From: Breoghania sp963678585
Lineage (GTDB): Bacteria > Pseudomonadota > Alphaproteobacteria > Rhizobiales > Stappiaceae
Assembly (NCBI GenBank): GCA_963678585.2
Contig: CAXXGA010000003.1
Location: 310,001 to 374,000, forward strand
Length of the DNA stretch: 64,000 bases
Direction of reading: 5' to 3'
A model generated the notes under the pieces. It saw nothing but the letters and a program-made list of their open reading frames with translations. It did not search any database and was not told the origin of the DNA. Below are positions 1-8,415 of the stretch, one piece after another (within the stretch, counting starts at the first letter, position 1; each line of letters opens with the position of its first letter). The position numbers and the translations under genes are program-made.

Positions 1-923
1 TCCAGCCGCCGGGTGAGCAGGGAGGCGAGATGGCGCAGTGCCTCGCGTACATCCTCCTCGCGTGCGATGGGCTCGGCCAAGCGGCGTTCCACGGAAAGCT
101 GGGCGACCGGCAGACGCGGGGAGATCGGTTCCTCGGCAAAGCCCATGGCCTGATCGAGCCGGGTGATGAGACCCGGCCCGAAGCGATCGGCGAGCGGTGC
201 GCGGGGGCGGTCGGCGATGTCGGCGATGCGTTTCAGGCCGACGCGATCAAGGGCTGCCACCGTATCCGGCTCCAGCCGCAGGGCGGAAAGCGGGAGCGGC
301 AACAGGGCCTCGCGGGTCTCGCGCGGCGGGATGCGGATTGCGCCCTGAAGGCCGGGGCGGCCGCCGAAGCGCGCCACCGCCCAGGCCGCGCCCGGCGTGT
401 CCGCCAGACCGGCGCGCACGGCGAAGCCTTGAGCGCGCAGACGGGGCACGAGATCGTCGAGCAGGGCGCGTTCGCCGTCATCACTCTTGTTGCCGGAAAA
501 AAGGTGGGCGCAGCCGGTGATGTCGAGCAGCAGGCCGTCGGGGGCATCGAGGGCGACCAGCGGAGTGTAGCGGTCGCACCAGTCGGCAATGCGTTCCAGA
601 AGGGCTGTATCGGCCTGAGGGTCCGCATCATGGGCGACGAGATCGGGCACGCGGGCGCGGGCATCGGCCAGCGGTTCGCCGACACATAACCCGCGTCGCG
701 CGGCAGCGGCGTCGACCGCGGCGATCCTGAGTGCGCCCTTTGCCTCATCCACGCTGATGTGGGGGCGCTCGGGTGAAGGATCAGCGCCCGCCGAAGCGCA
801 GGCGGATGAGTTCGCCGCCAGTGCGCTCAGGCCCGCTGTCGCCTTGCGGGCGATCCTGTCGGTCGCAAGGCGCGGTAGCCACAGGCTCAAGATGCGTTGT
901 CGCCCGGAAGATGCGCTCGTCAC
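1..923 (-). CDS. imuB: ImuB, Y-family DNA polymerase-like protein (partial)
   Basis: Partial gene: the 3' part lies outside the left edge. The frame reads LSLWLPRLATDR near its start, then VDAAAARRGLCVGEPLADARARVPDL, then LVALDAPDGLLLDITGCAHLF, the conserved beginning of ImuB. ImuB is a catalytically dead Y-family polymerase homologue that works with ImuA and DnaE2 in SOS-induced mutagenic translesion synthesis. I place the start at a GTG (921-923), because the conserved LSLWLP block lies inside the last 143 bases of imuA, so the two genes overlap heavily; a TTG slightly downstream is possible. dnaE2 would be expected just beyond the edge. Expression should follow the LexA box upstream of imuA. 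Confidence 0.88.
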   Translation of the reverse strand, partial: MTSASSGRQRILSLWLPRLATDRIARKATAGLSALAANSSACASAGADPSPERPHISVDEAKGALRIAAVDAAAARRGLCVGEPLADARARVPDLVAHDADPQADTALLERIADWCDRYTPLVALDAPDGLLLDITGCAHLFSGNKSDDGERALLDDLVPRLRAQGFAVRAGLADTPGAAWAVARFGGRPGLQGAIRIPPRETREALLPLPLSALRLEPDTVAALDRVGLKRIADIADRPRAPLADRFGPGLITRLDQAMGFAEEPISPRLPVAQLSVERRLAEPIAREEDVREALRHLASLLTRRL

Positions 924-1749
924 AGTCCCACTCCAGATCGAATGCGGCGGGCTTGCCCGCGCGGTTCCGTTCCAGCCGTACCCGCCATGCGGGGAAGCTC
1001 AGTCCGATTTCAGTTTCAGAACCGGGCCCCGCTTCATCTGCGGCGGCGCCCGGTGGGGGAGCGACTGTTCCCCGGCCGGGTCCGCCGGTGACCCGCCAGC
1101 GTGTGGCCGCGGCTCCCGGGGTCGGGGGCGCGGCATGGCTGACCAGAAACCCCGTGACGCCTCCGCTTGCGGCGCGCAGGGCGAGGCGGCGCGAGGCGGT
1201 GAGATTGAGCGCGCGCGGGGCCTGAAGGAATTCTCCGATCACGCCGACAAGCCCGGTGCAGCCAAGACCTTCCTCCAGCGCCCACAGCGTGTCGGAGGGG
1301 CTGTGCGTGCGCACCTCGACGATCCGGTCCGGATCGAGCCCGAATTGCGCCAGTCCGGCGGCATGGAGCCGCCCGGCCTCCACCGGCACGCCGGCGTCCG
1401 AGACCCAGAGCAGGGCTCCGGGGCGGGTGAGGGCAAGCCGGGTCGCCAGCGCCAGCGCGAACCCCGCCGCAGCACCCGCCTGCCGGGTCTCGTCGCTGGC
1501 GATCTCGTGCAGCGCGCCGCAGGCAAGGCCCGCTTCCAGTCCGGTTCCCGCCAGCAGTGCGCCGAAGCCGGGATCGAAGCGGCGGGCCGGGCCGGAAATC
1601 CCGGGCGTTTCGCCGGGCCCCGTCCGCTGTCCGATCTTCTTCGCAGCCCGCTCCGGCCCTTGCGTTTTCAGGCGGACGGGGCGGTTTTCCAGTTGTGCGA
1701 TCTGTCGTCGAAGCTCGGCAAGATCCGGCTCCGCCTGAACGCCGGCCAT
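781..1749 (-). CDS. imuA: ImuA, RecA-like SOS mutagenesis protein
   Basis: 322 aa. It resembles the RecA/SulA-like ImuA family: GALHEIASDE, then ALATRLALTRPGALLWVSD and LDPDRIVEVRTHSPSDTLWALEEGL, the usual core of the family. ImuA is an accessory of the ImuB-DnaE2 mutasome that acts at damaged replication forks. It is the first gene of the SOS cassette, 17 bases downstream of a perfect LexA box, and its 3' end overlaps imuB by about 140 bases. The C-terminal 50 residues (after EWDCDERIF) are low in similarity to what I know of the family and may be constrained mainly by the imuB reading frame. Confidence 0.85.
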   Translation of the reverse strand: MAGVQAEPDLAELRRQIAQLENRPVRLKTQGPERAAKKIGQRTGPGETPGISGPARRFDPGFGALLAGTGLEAGLACGALHEIASDETRQAGAAAGFALALATRLALTRPGALLWVSDAGVPVEAGRLHAAGLAQFGLDPDRIVEVRTHSPSDTLWALEEGLGCTGLVGVIGEFLQAPRALNLTASRRLALRAASGGVTGFLVSHAAPPTPGAAATRWRVTGGPGRGTVAPPPGAAADEAGPGSETEIGLSFPAWRVRLERNRAGKPAAFDLEWDCDERIFRATTHLEPVATAPCDRQDRPQGDSGPERTGGELIRLRFGGR

Positions 1750-1766
1750 CGCCGCACCTCATGTTT

Positions 1767-1781
1767 GTTCCTGTTATGTTC
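1767..1781 (-). promoter_or_regulatory. LexA (SOS) box upstream of imuA
   Basis: The sequence GTTCCTGTTATGTTC matches the alphaproteobacterial LexA consensus GTTC-N7-GTTC exactly. It lies 17 bases upstream of the imuA start. Reading the minus strand, a possible -35 (TTGACT, complement of 1808-1813) lies 17 bases from a weak -10 (1785-1790), so a LexA dimer bound here would sit immediately after the -10 and block transcription. Confidence 0.85.
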
Positions 1782-2305
1782 TAATAGATTCCAACAAGAC
1801 CGTGCAGAGTCAAGCGGACAGAAACGACAAGTCCGGACAGGCGACGCATCGGATCGGGGAGGGGGTGGAATTGCCTGAAATCGCCTGATCAGGGCCATGT
1901 TGAAACAGTGGACAAGGCTGTGGAGAGGGGCGCGGGCAGGAACGGCGGCGTCGCGTCACGTGCCGCCATGGCCGGCTCCAACGCCTGAAGAGATGGTCCC
2001 ATACGTATCATTTCGAGGATGTCATGGACGGGCAGGCGAGGGCAAAAGCGGGCGGGACATATATAAAAGTTGTCATATCAAGTTATGATAACCGTATGAT
2101 GGCCTCCATCCAGGGTAGAGGATGAAGTGCTCACGGAACCTGCGGTGTAATGCTTCTGTGGGCGGCGTTCGGGCCAAGTCTCGATCAGATATAGAAAATT
2201 AAGTCCCATGTGCCATTTTTCACGTACTCGGAAACCGCGACATCTTCCGGTCGAAGGCTCCGGCCTGCGAACGGGGTTCGCCGGTTTCAACAGCAGGGAC
2301 GGTTC
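1782..2305. other. Intergenic region imuA / flippase
   Basis: About 520 bases without a convincing gene between two divergent units. The left part carries the imuA promoter. The right part (2055-2200) is clearly AT-rich compared with its surroundings and contains the inverted repeat listed separately. Open frames here have no recognisable product. Confidence 0.5.
2069..2092. promoter_or_regulatory. Imperfect palindrome upstream of flippase gene
   Basis: Arms GTTGTCATA (2069-2077) and TATGATAAC (2084-2092) are complementary at eight of nine positions around a 6-base centre, in an AT-rich patch about 215 bases upstream of the flippase start. This looks like an operator for a dimeric regulator, identity unknown. 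Confidence 0.35.
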
Positions 2306-3736
2306 ATGAAGATCTTTCCGCAGGCCGGAGATCCGCGTACGCCGGAGATGGAGCAGGAGGGCCCCGGCCAGGCGACCGGGACGGGCGGCCTCGTCGGACG
2401 TATCCGCGCAATGCTCGGCAGCACGACCGATTCCGCAAAAGCGCAGCGCATGGCCCTGTTCACCTTTGGTGTGCGTATTCTGGGCGCGGTCCTCGCTTAT
2501 GTTCTGCAGGTCTTTCTTGCGCGCTGGATGGGCAGCCACGAATACGGCATCTATGTCGTGGTGTGGACGCTGGTGATCATTCTGGGCGTGATCGCGCCGA
2601 TCGGCTTCAATTCCGCCGTGCAGCGACTGATCCCGGAATATCTGGCGACCGGGAAGCTGGATCTTCTGCGCGGCGTTCTCAGCGCCAGCCGCATCATCGC
2701 CGTGACGGCGGCCACAATCTTGATGCTGACCACCATGGCGGTCGTCTGGCTCAGCTCCGATTACATCCCCGCCTATTACATCATGCCCGCCTATCTGGCG
2801 GCGCTTTGCCTGCCGATGTTCACCCTGACCGATGTTCAGGAAGGCATCGCGCGGGCGCGCGACTGGGGCGATCTGGCGATGCTGCCGACCTATATCTGGC
2901 GGCCACTTCTGATCTTTCTGGGCGCACTCGCCGCCAGCTTCGTCGGGTTCTCGCACACCGCCACCACCATCTGCACCGTAGCGATCTTTGCGACCTGGCT
3001 GGTCGCCCTCCAGCAGCGTTTCGCCATGGACCGCCGTTTGCGCAGCGTTGTGGAACCGGGGCCGAAACTGTGGACGCCGGGCGACTGGATGCGCCTGTCT
3101 CTGCCGATCTTTCTGGTGGAAGGCTTCTTCACGCTTCTGACCAGCGCCGATGTTCTCATGGTCAGCTATTTCGCGCCGCCCGACGAGGTGGCCGTCTATT
3201 ACGCCGCCGCCAAGACGCTGGCGCTCGTTCATTTCGTCTATTACGCGGTCAAGGCCGCCTCTGCGCATCGCTATTCGCGCTTTCATCACACCGGCGACCA
3301 TGAGGGGCTGGCGGGGTATGTACGCCAATCGGTGCGCTGGACTTTCTGGCCTTCGCTTGCCTGCGCGGGGGTGCTGGTGCTGTTCGGCAGTTACATTCTC
3401 CAGCTTTTCGGCAAGGATTTCACCGGCGGTCATGTGATTCTGTGGGTTCTGATGGTCGGCGTTCTGGCGCGCGCCTCCGTCGGTCCGGTCGATGCGCTCC
3501 TGACCATGGCGGGCGAACAGAAACGTTGCGCGGTCGCCTATGCGATGGCATTTGCGGTGAATGTCGCCCTGAACGTGACGCTTATTCCGCTTTATGGTCT
3601 CATCGGAGCGGCTTCGGCGACGGCGATCTCCATGTGTTTCGAAGCCTCCAGCCTGTTCTGGGTGGCGCGCAGGCGGCTTGGGATTCATGCGTTCATCTGG
3701 ACACGGATTTCACGGGAAAAGCCTAATACGACCTGA
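2306..3736 (+). CDS. Polysaccharide (oligosaccharide) flippase, MATE/Wzx-like membrane protein
   Basis: 476 aa from the ATG at 2306, which has GGGAC-type ribosome-binding bases just upstream; an in-frame GTG at 2210 would add 32 residues with no family character. After a short hydrophilic N-terminus the protein is almost wholly hydrophobic, with the pattern of 12-14 membrane helices seen in Wzx/RfbX flippases: FTFGVRILGAVLAYVLQVFLARWMGSHEYGIYV at the start of the core and LLTMAGEQKRCAVAYAMAFAVNVALN in the second half. It should move lipid-linked glycans across the inner membrane. No glycosyltransferases are adjacent, so its substrate cannot be read from context; the downstream acetyltransferase-like gene is probably functionally linked. 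Confidence 0.8.
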   Translation: MKIFPQAGDPRTPEMEQEGPGQATGTGGLVGRIRAMLGSTTDSAKAQRMALFTFGVRILGAVLAYVLQVFLARWMGSHEYGIYVVVWTLVIILGVIAPIGFNSAVQRLIPEYLATGKLDLLRGVLSASRIIAVTAATILMLTTMAVVWLSSDYIPAYYIMPAYLAALCLPMFTLTDVQEGIARARDWGDLAMLPTYIWRPLLIFLGALAASFVGFSHTATTICTVAIFATWLVALQQRFAMDRRLRSVVEPGPKLWTPGDWMRLSLPIFLVEGFFTLLTSADVLMVSYFAPPDEVAVYYAAAKTLALVHFVYYAVKAASAHRYSRFHHTGDHEGLAGYVRQSVRWTFWPSLACAGVLVLFGSYILQLFGKDFTGGHVILWVLMVGVLARASVGPVDALLTMAGEQKRCAVAYAMAFAVNVALNVTLIPLYGLIGAASATAISMCFEASSLFWVARRRLGIHAFIWTRISREKPNTT

Positions 3737-3804
3737 AACAGTTCGAATTCGACGCGCGGGCGGCGCGTGACCATGGCGGACGGGCCATGGAAGAGGAGGG
3801 GACG

Positions 3805-4992
3805 ATGAACAGGGACGATATGACGTCCGGGGAAAAAGGGCCGCCACTTGCGGCCCCGATTGTCATTTCTGCGCTTGAACCTTTGTTGATGACGCCGATG
3901 GAGGCGGTCGAGGAGGAGGGAGCCTGGGCCTTGCTGGCGGAGCACGCCGTGGAGCCCAATCCGTTCTTTCGGCCGGAATTCCTGCTGTCCTATCTGCATC
4001 ACGTGGAAAGCGAGCCGATCACCATTGCGGCGGTGCGCAGGCGCGGTGGCGGCGGGCTGGCCGGGCTGATGCCGCTCGGGCGCAAGTCGCTGGGGCTTGC
4101 CTGGACGGCTCCGCATGTCTGGACCCATCCTTACGCGCCTCTCGGCACCCCGCTTCTAGCTCCCGATTGCGCGCAGGCCGCCGCCGAAAAGCTCCTCAGG
4201 GTGGTCATGTCGCATATGGGCACGCTGCTGGCCATGCCGCAGCAGCGGCTCGACGGGCCGGTTGTCGCCGCCTTCCGGGATGCGGTTGTCGCTGCACGGC
4301 TGAAGCTCGACGATACCGCCCACTACCAGCGCCCGGTCCTGTCGCTCGACGGCACCATGGAGCAATATCTGCAACAGATTTCCGGCCAGCGGCGGCGACG
4401 CTATGCCAAGGGATATCGCCGTCTCAAGGAGCAGGGACATCTGGTGCGCGACCACCTGCACGGTGCGCAGGCGGTGGAGGCTTTCGAGGATTTTCTGGCG
4501 CTGGAACAGGCCGGTTGGAAGGGCGAAAGCGAGACCGCCCTCGCCAGCAACCCCTATCACGCTGCCTTCGCCCGCGAGGCGGTTCAGGAATTCGCCAATT
4601 CCGGCAAGGTGCTGCTGGATCGGCTGCGGCTCGACAATCGCACGATTGCGGTGGTCGTGTCCTTCCGCGACGGCCCGCGCGCTTTCGCATGGAAGATCGC
4701 CTTCGACGAGGAACAGGCCAGCCAGTCGCCCGGTGTTCAGGTGATGCTCGCGGCGATGGAGGGCTATTTCGCCAGCGCGGATCTGTCGGAGGTCGATTCG
4801 CTGGCCGGTCAGGCCTCGTCTCTGATCGACGGCATGTGGAAGGACCGCGCCACCTTCGGGACGCTGCTCATTGCCGGGGGGCGCGGGGCGGGCGTGCGCA
4901 TGGCGATGGCGCATGCCGATATCGCCGCCCACGATACCGCCCGGCGCAGCGCCAAGGGGGTGCTTTCACACCTCCTGAAAAAGCGTAAATGA
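3805..4992 (+). CDS. GNAT-fold acetyltransferase, CelD/BcsL type (Acetyltransf_6)
   Basis: 395 aa. I choose the ATG at 3805 because a strong AGGAGGGG sits at the right distance; the ATG at 3787 lies upstream of that site. The middle carries QISGQRRRRYAKGYRRLKEQGHLV, then LALEQAGWKGESETAL, then RTIAVVVSFRDGPRAFAWKIAFDEE, the usual order in Acetyltransf_6 proteins associated with cellulose and other exopolysaccharides (related to FemAB and BioF2-like proteins). It is 68 bases downstream of the flippase on the same strand, so a common role in surface polysaccharide modification is likely. The acceptor is unknown. Confidence 0.75.
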   Translation: MNRDDMTSGEKGPPLAAPIVISALEPLLMTPMEAVEEEGAWALLAEHAVEPNPFFRPEFLLSYLHHVESEPITIAAVRRRGGGGLAGLMPLGRKSLGLAWTAPHVWTHPYAPLGTPLLAPDCAQAAAEKLLRVVMSHMGTLLAMPQQRLDGPVVAAFRDAVVAARLKLDDTAHYQRPVLSLDGTMEQYLQQISGQRRRRYAKGYRRLKEQGHLVRDHLHGAQAVEAFEDFLALEQAGWKGESETALASNPYHAAFAREAVQEFANSGKVLLDRLRLDNRTIAVVVSFRDGPRAFAWKIAFDEEQASQSPGVQVMLAAMEGYFASADLSEVDSLAGQASSLIDGMWKDRATFGTLLIAGGRGAGVRMAMAHADIAAHDTARRSAKGVLSHLLKKRK

Positions 4993-5007
4993 TGAGGAAA
5001 GCCCGGA

Positions 5008-5047
5008 CCTGATCGGGGCCGAAGCTGGACTTCGGGACCCGATCGGG
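5008..5047. terminator. Hairpin between convergent genes
   Basis: CCTGATCGGG (5008-5017) pairs with CCCGATCGGG (5038-5047) with one T-G wobble, and an inner CCGAAG/CTTCGG stem closes the loop. It lies between the converging acetyltransferase and CobW-like genes. It lacks a T-run, so it could be a bidirectional transcription barrier or a dispersed palindrome. Confidence 0.4.
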
Positions 5048-5068
5048 CGTGTATTCATGCGTCGCCGC

Positions 5069-6151
5069 TCAGGCCGCGCAGGCGGCGAAATGGGCTTCCA
5101 GCATTTCCGTCGGAAGGTCGCGGCCGATGAAGACGAGGCGGCTTTCGCGTTTCTCTCCATCCTTCCACGCGCGCTGGTGGTCGCCTTCCACGATCATGTG
5201 AACGCCCTGCAGGACATAACGCTCGTCGTCACCGGCAAAGGCCAGAATGCCCTTCAGCCGCAGGATGTTGGGGCCCTGCATCTGCGTCGTCTGCTGGATC
5301 CAGGGGAAGAACTTCTGCGGGTCCAGCTCACCGGCGGTGAGCGCAATGCTCTTCACGCCATGCGGGTCGTCGTGGTGGTGATGGTGGTGATGGCCGTGAT
5401 CATGATCATGGTGGTGGTGATCGTGCCCGTGGTCATGATCATGATGATGGTGATCATGATCGCAGTCCGGGCCGCAGACATGGCCGTCCTCGGCGAGGAA
5501 ATTCGGATCGAGCGACAGGATGCGGTCGAGATCGAAAGAGCCGCGGTCGAGCACCTTGGCGAGATCGATGGAGCAACGTTCCGTCTTGTGCACGATGGCA
5601 TAGGGGTTGATTGCGTGGATCGCGCCTTCTACGTCGCGCAGCTCGCCTTCGGAGACGAGATCGGTCTTGTTGAGCAGGATCACGTCGGCAAAGGCGATCT
5701 GGTCGGCCGCCTCGTCGGTGTCGGCAAGGCGCGCGGGCAGGTGCTTGGCGTCGACCACGGCGACCACCGCGTCGAGCTTGGCGGCCTGACGGACGTCCTC
5801 GTCCATGAAGAAGGTCTGGGCGACAGGTGCGGGATCGGCAACGCCGGTGGTTTCCACCAGAATGGCGTCGAAGGCTCCCTTTCGCTTCATCAGGTTCTCC
5901 ACCGTGCGGATCAGGTCGCCGCGCACGGTGCAGCAGATGCAGCCGTTGTTCATTTCGAAGATTTCTTCGTCCGATTCCACCAGCAGATCGTTGTCGATGC
6001 CGATTTCGCCGAATTCGTTGACGATCACCGCATACCGCTTGTCATGGTCCTCGGTGAGGATGCGGTTCAAGAGCGTGGTCTTGCCGGAGCCCAGATAGCC
6101 GGTCAGCACGGTGACGGGGATCTGGCGCTCGCTGGACGGGGTTGCGGACAT
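5069..6151 (-). CDS. CobW/COG0523 family GTPase, probable zinc metallochaperone
   Basis: 360 aa from the ATG at 6151, which has GAAGGAAG upstream; an earlier in-frame codon at 6169 is less good. Visible motifs: Walker A GYLGSGKTT (18-26), the family metal-binding CxCC (Cys71, Cys73, Cys74 in NNGCICC), ETTGVADP, and NKTD for guanine. A stretch of about 35 residues in the second half is almost pure His and Asp. COG0523 proteins deliver metal to client enzymes by GTP hydrolysis. The gene follows znuA on the same strand, so it is probably under Zur control and belongs to the zinc subgroup (ZigA/ZagA-like) rather than cobalamin synthesis. The subgroup assignment is inference from context. Confidence 0.85.
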   Translation of the reverse strand: MSATPSSERQIPVTVLTGYLGSGKTTLLNRILTEDHDKRYAVIVNEFGEIGIDNDLLVESDEEIFEMNNGCICCTVRGDLIRTVENLMKRKGAFDAILVETTGVADPAPVAQTFFMDEDVRQAAKLDAVVAVVDAKHLPARLADTDEAADQIAFADVILLNKTDLVSEGELRDVEGAIHAINPYAIVHKTERCSIDLAKVLDRGSFDLDRILSLDPNFLAEDGHVCGPDCDHDHHHHDHDHGHDHHHHDHDHGHHHHHHHDDPHGVKSIALTAGELDPQKFFPWIQQTTQMQGPNILRLKGILAFAGDDERYVLQGVHMIVEGDHQRAWKDGEKRESRLVFIGRDLPTEMLEAHFAACAA

Positions 6152-6315
6152 GATGCTTCCTTCGCGCAAAACAGAGCGGCGGCCGCCGGACCATCGTCCG
6201 ACGCCGCCTTTTCCCGGCCAATATAGGGTGTCGATCGGCCCGCGCGAAGGGGCAGGGGCCGATCGATTTTACGAAAGCGGTTCATGATTGCCGGTCGCGA
6301 AAGGCTTGCCGGGAC

Positions 6316-7371
6316 CTATTCCCCGGCGAGACAATTGCGAATTCCGTCGGCCAGAGCCTGCATCATTGTCTCGTAGGCTTCCGGTCCCGGCTCGATATCG
6401 GCCCCGAGCGGATCGAGCACACCGGCGCGTGCCGAGGTCCCTTCCAGGAGCGTGTTGACGAGACGCGGACGGAACTGCGGCTCGGTGAAAACGCAGACCG
6501 CGGCGGTCTGCACGATGCGGTCGCGGATTTCGCTGATGCGCGCGGCGCCGGGCTGCTGTTCGGGATTGACCGCGACGGCGCCGACCGCCTCGACCTCGAA
6601 GCGATGTTCGAAATAATGATAGCCGTCATGGAAAACGATGAAGGGGTGTCCGCGCACCGGGAGGAGTTCGGCGTCGATCTTTTCTTCAAGCGCGGCCAGC
6701 CGACCGTTCAGCTTTGCGGCATTGGTTTCATAGGTTGCCTTGTGGGCCGGATCGTTCGCGATCAGGGTCGCGGCGATGGCCTCGACCATGATCCTTGCAT
6801 TCGCCGGGTCCAGCCATACATGGGGATCTGTGCCGTGGTGATCGTGTGCATGCTCATGACCGGCATGTGCCTCGTCATGGTCGTGATCATCGTCATGCTT
6901 GGCATGGTCCTCATGCCCATGATCGTCGTGCGCTTCGTCCCCGTGTTCATGGGCTTCCCACAGTGCGCCTTCGCGGAAGGCGAGGGTGTGAATGCCTTCG
7001 CCCTCTCCCAGGTCGACGACGACGGCCTTCTCGCCGAGGGTTTCCAGCGGATGGTTCAGGAAGGCTTCCAAATTTTCGCCAATCCGGAAGATGATGTCGG
7101 CCTTGTCAAGCGCGCGGGCGTCGGAGGGTTTCAGCGCGTAGGAATGGGGAGAGGCGCCTCCGCGCACCAGCAGCGTCGGGGTGCCAAGGTCTCCCATGAC
7201 GCCGGCCACCAGCGAGTGGACGGGCTGGATGGAGACGACGACATCGGGAACGGCACCTGCCTCCCCGCTTTCCGTATTCGTCTGGGCGTGGGCAATAGGA
7301 AGCGTGGCGGTGGCGAGCCCCAGAAAAAGACCGGCCGCCATCGCGCGCAATCCAGCTTGCTGGAGAGGCAT
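6316..7371 (-). CDS. znuA: ZnuA, periplasmic zinc-binding protein of an ABC importer
   Basis: 351 aa. It starts with a signal peptide ending near PIAHA-Q. VVVSIQPVHSLVAGVMGD and SPHSYALKPSDARAL hold the first conserved metal-ligand His, a long His/Asp/Glu-rich loop (around EHGDEAHDDHGHEDHAKHD) follows, then DPHVWLDPANARIM and PFIVFHDGYHYFEHRF with the remaining ligands. The cluster A-I binding protein captures zinc in the periplasm and passes it to ZnuB. It is divergent from znuC across a Zur-type palindrome and is followed by the CobW-like gene after 164 bases. Confidence 0.95.
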   Translation of the reverse strand: MPLQQAGLRAMAAGLFLGLATATLPIAHAQTNTESGEAGAVPDVVVSIQPVHSLVAGVMGDLGTPTLLVRGGASPHSYALKPSDARALDKADIIFRIGENLEAFLNHPLETLGEKAVVVDLGEGEGIHTLAFREGALWEAHEHGDEAHDDHGHEDHAKHDDDHDHDEAHAGHEHAHDHHGTDPHVWLDPANARIMVEAIAATLIANDPAHKATYETNAAKLNGRLAALEEKIDAELLPVRGHPFIVFHDGYHYFEHRFEVEAVGAVAVNPEQQPGAARISEIRDRIVQTAAVCVFTEPQFRPRLVNTLLEGTSARAGVLDPLGADIEPGPEAYETMMQALADGIRNCLAGE

Positions 7372-7388
7372 GGAGTATACTCCGTCAG

Positions 7389-7407
7389 AATGTTACGTTA
7401 TAACATT
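7389..7407. promoter_or_regulatory. Zur box between znuA and znuC
   Basis: AATGTTACGTTATAACATT: the 7-base arms AATGTTA and TAACATT are perfectly complementary around a 5-base centre. It lies 18 bases upstream of znuA and 97 bases upstream of znuC and resembles Zur sites upstream of znu genes in Alphaproteobacteria. One Zur dimer here could shut off both directions in zinc-replete cells. No zur gene is in the window. Confidence 0.8.
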
Positions 7408-7503
7408 ACATTTCATTTGACGACCGGCCCGTCAAGGGGGCATTTGAAGGGAAATTCAGAGGCAGGGGATCTCGCGTTCAGGCGAGATGATGGATAGACA
7501 GGT

Positions 7504-8415
7504 ATGCTCAACGCAGAAATATCGCCGCTTCTGGCAGACGGACAAGGCATGACGACACCGACAAACCTTCCCGGTTCACGCGCCACGCAGGCGGCGGGCG
7601 CGTTTCTGGTCAAGGCGACGAATATTGGCGTCCGGCGTTCCGGGCGGCAACTGATCGAACATGTCGATCTTTCCGTGTCGCGTGGTGAGATCCTTACGTT
7701 AATCGGACCCAATGGCGGCGGCAAGACAACTCTTGTGAAGACGGTGCTCGGTCTGGAACTGGCCGATGAGGGGACGCTGGAGCGTGCGCCGGGCCTCAAG
7801 GTCGGTTACGTGCCGCAGCAATTTCATCTCGACTGGACGATGCCTTTGACGGTCGCCCGGCTGATGACGCTGACCGTGCGCGCCTCGAAGGCGGAGGTGT
7901 CCGGAGCGCTTGAGGAAACCGGGGTCGCGCATCTGATGAAGGCGCAGGTGCAGGCGCTGTCGGGCGGCGAGATGCAGCGCGTTCTTCTGGCACGCGCGCT
8001 GCTGCGCGAACCGGATCTGCTGGTTCTCGACGAACCTGTCCAGGGTGTCGATTTCGCGGGCGAGATCGAGCTTTACGAACTGATTTCAGCAATCCGGCGC
8101 AATCGCGGCTGCGGGGTGCTGCTCGTTTCCCACGATCTGCACGTGGTGATGCGCGAGGCCGACCGGGTGGTCTGTCTCAATCGGCATGTGTGCTGTTCCG
8201 GCGTGCCGCATACGGTCGCCAACAGTCCAGAATACCAGACGCTTTTCGGTCCGCGCGCCGCGCAGGCGGTGTCCGTCTACCAGCATCATCACGATCACGA
8301 TCATGCGCTGGACGGGTCGTGCCCAGGCTCTCACGACCGCTCTCACGATCATTCTCATGGGTACGACCGTCCGCATGACCATGCCCACAAGGCGCAGGAG
8401 AGAGACGATGTTTGA
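7504..8415 (+). CDS. znuC: ZnuC, zinc ABC transporter ATPase
   Basis: 303 aa. Walker A GPNGGGKTT, Q-loop in VGYVPQQFHLDW, ABC signature LSGGEMQRVLLARALL, Walker B LLVLDEPVQGVD and the switch His in LLVSHDLHVVM are all intact. The last 45 residues form a His/Asp-rich tail (from QHHHDHDHALDG onwards), common in ZnuC and possibly a zinc sensor or buffer. An internal ATG at 7549 is an alternative start, since the first 15 residues have little family character. The stop overlaps the znuB start by 8 bases. Confidence 0.95.
   Translation: MLNAEISPLLADGQGMTTPTNLPGSRATQAAGAFLVKATNIGVRRSGRQLIEHVDLSVSRGEILTLIGPNGGGKTTLVKTVLGLELADEGTLERAPGLKVGYVPQQFHLDWTMPLTVARLMTLTVRASKAEVSGALEETGVAHLMKAQVQALSGGEMQRVLLARALLREPDLLVLDEPVQGVDFAGEIELYELISAIRRNRGCGVLLVSHDLHVVMREADRVVCLNRHVCCSGVPHTVANSPEYQTLFGPRAAQAVSVYQHHHDHDHALDGSCPGSHDRSHDHSHGYDRPHDHAHKAQERDDV

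Noticed and set aside
2078..3688. Long minus-strand open frame (536 codons) opposite the flippase
   Set aside because: Its product is rich in Arg, Gln, His and Gly with no domain; the opposite strand encodes a clear membrane transporter, so this is an antisense shadow of GC-rich codons.
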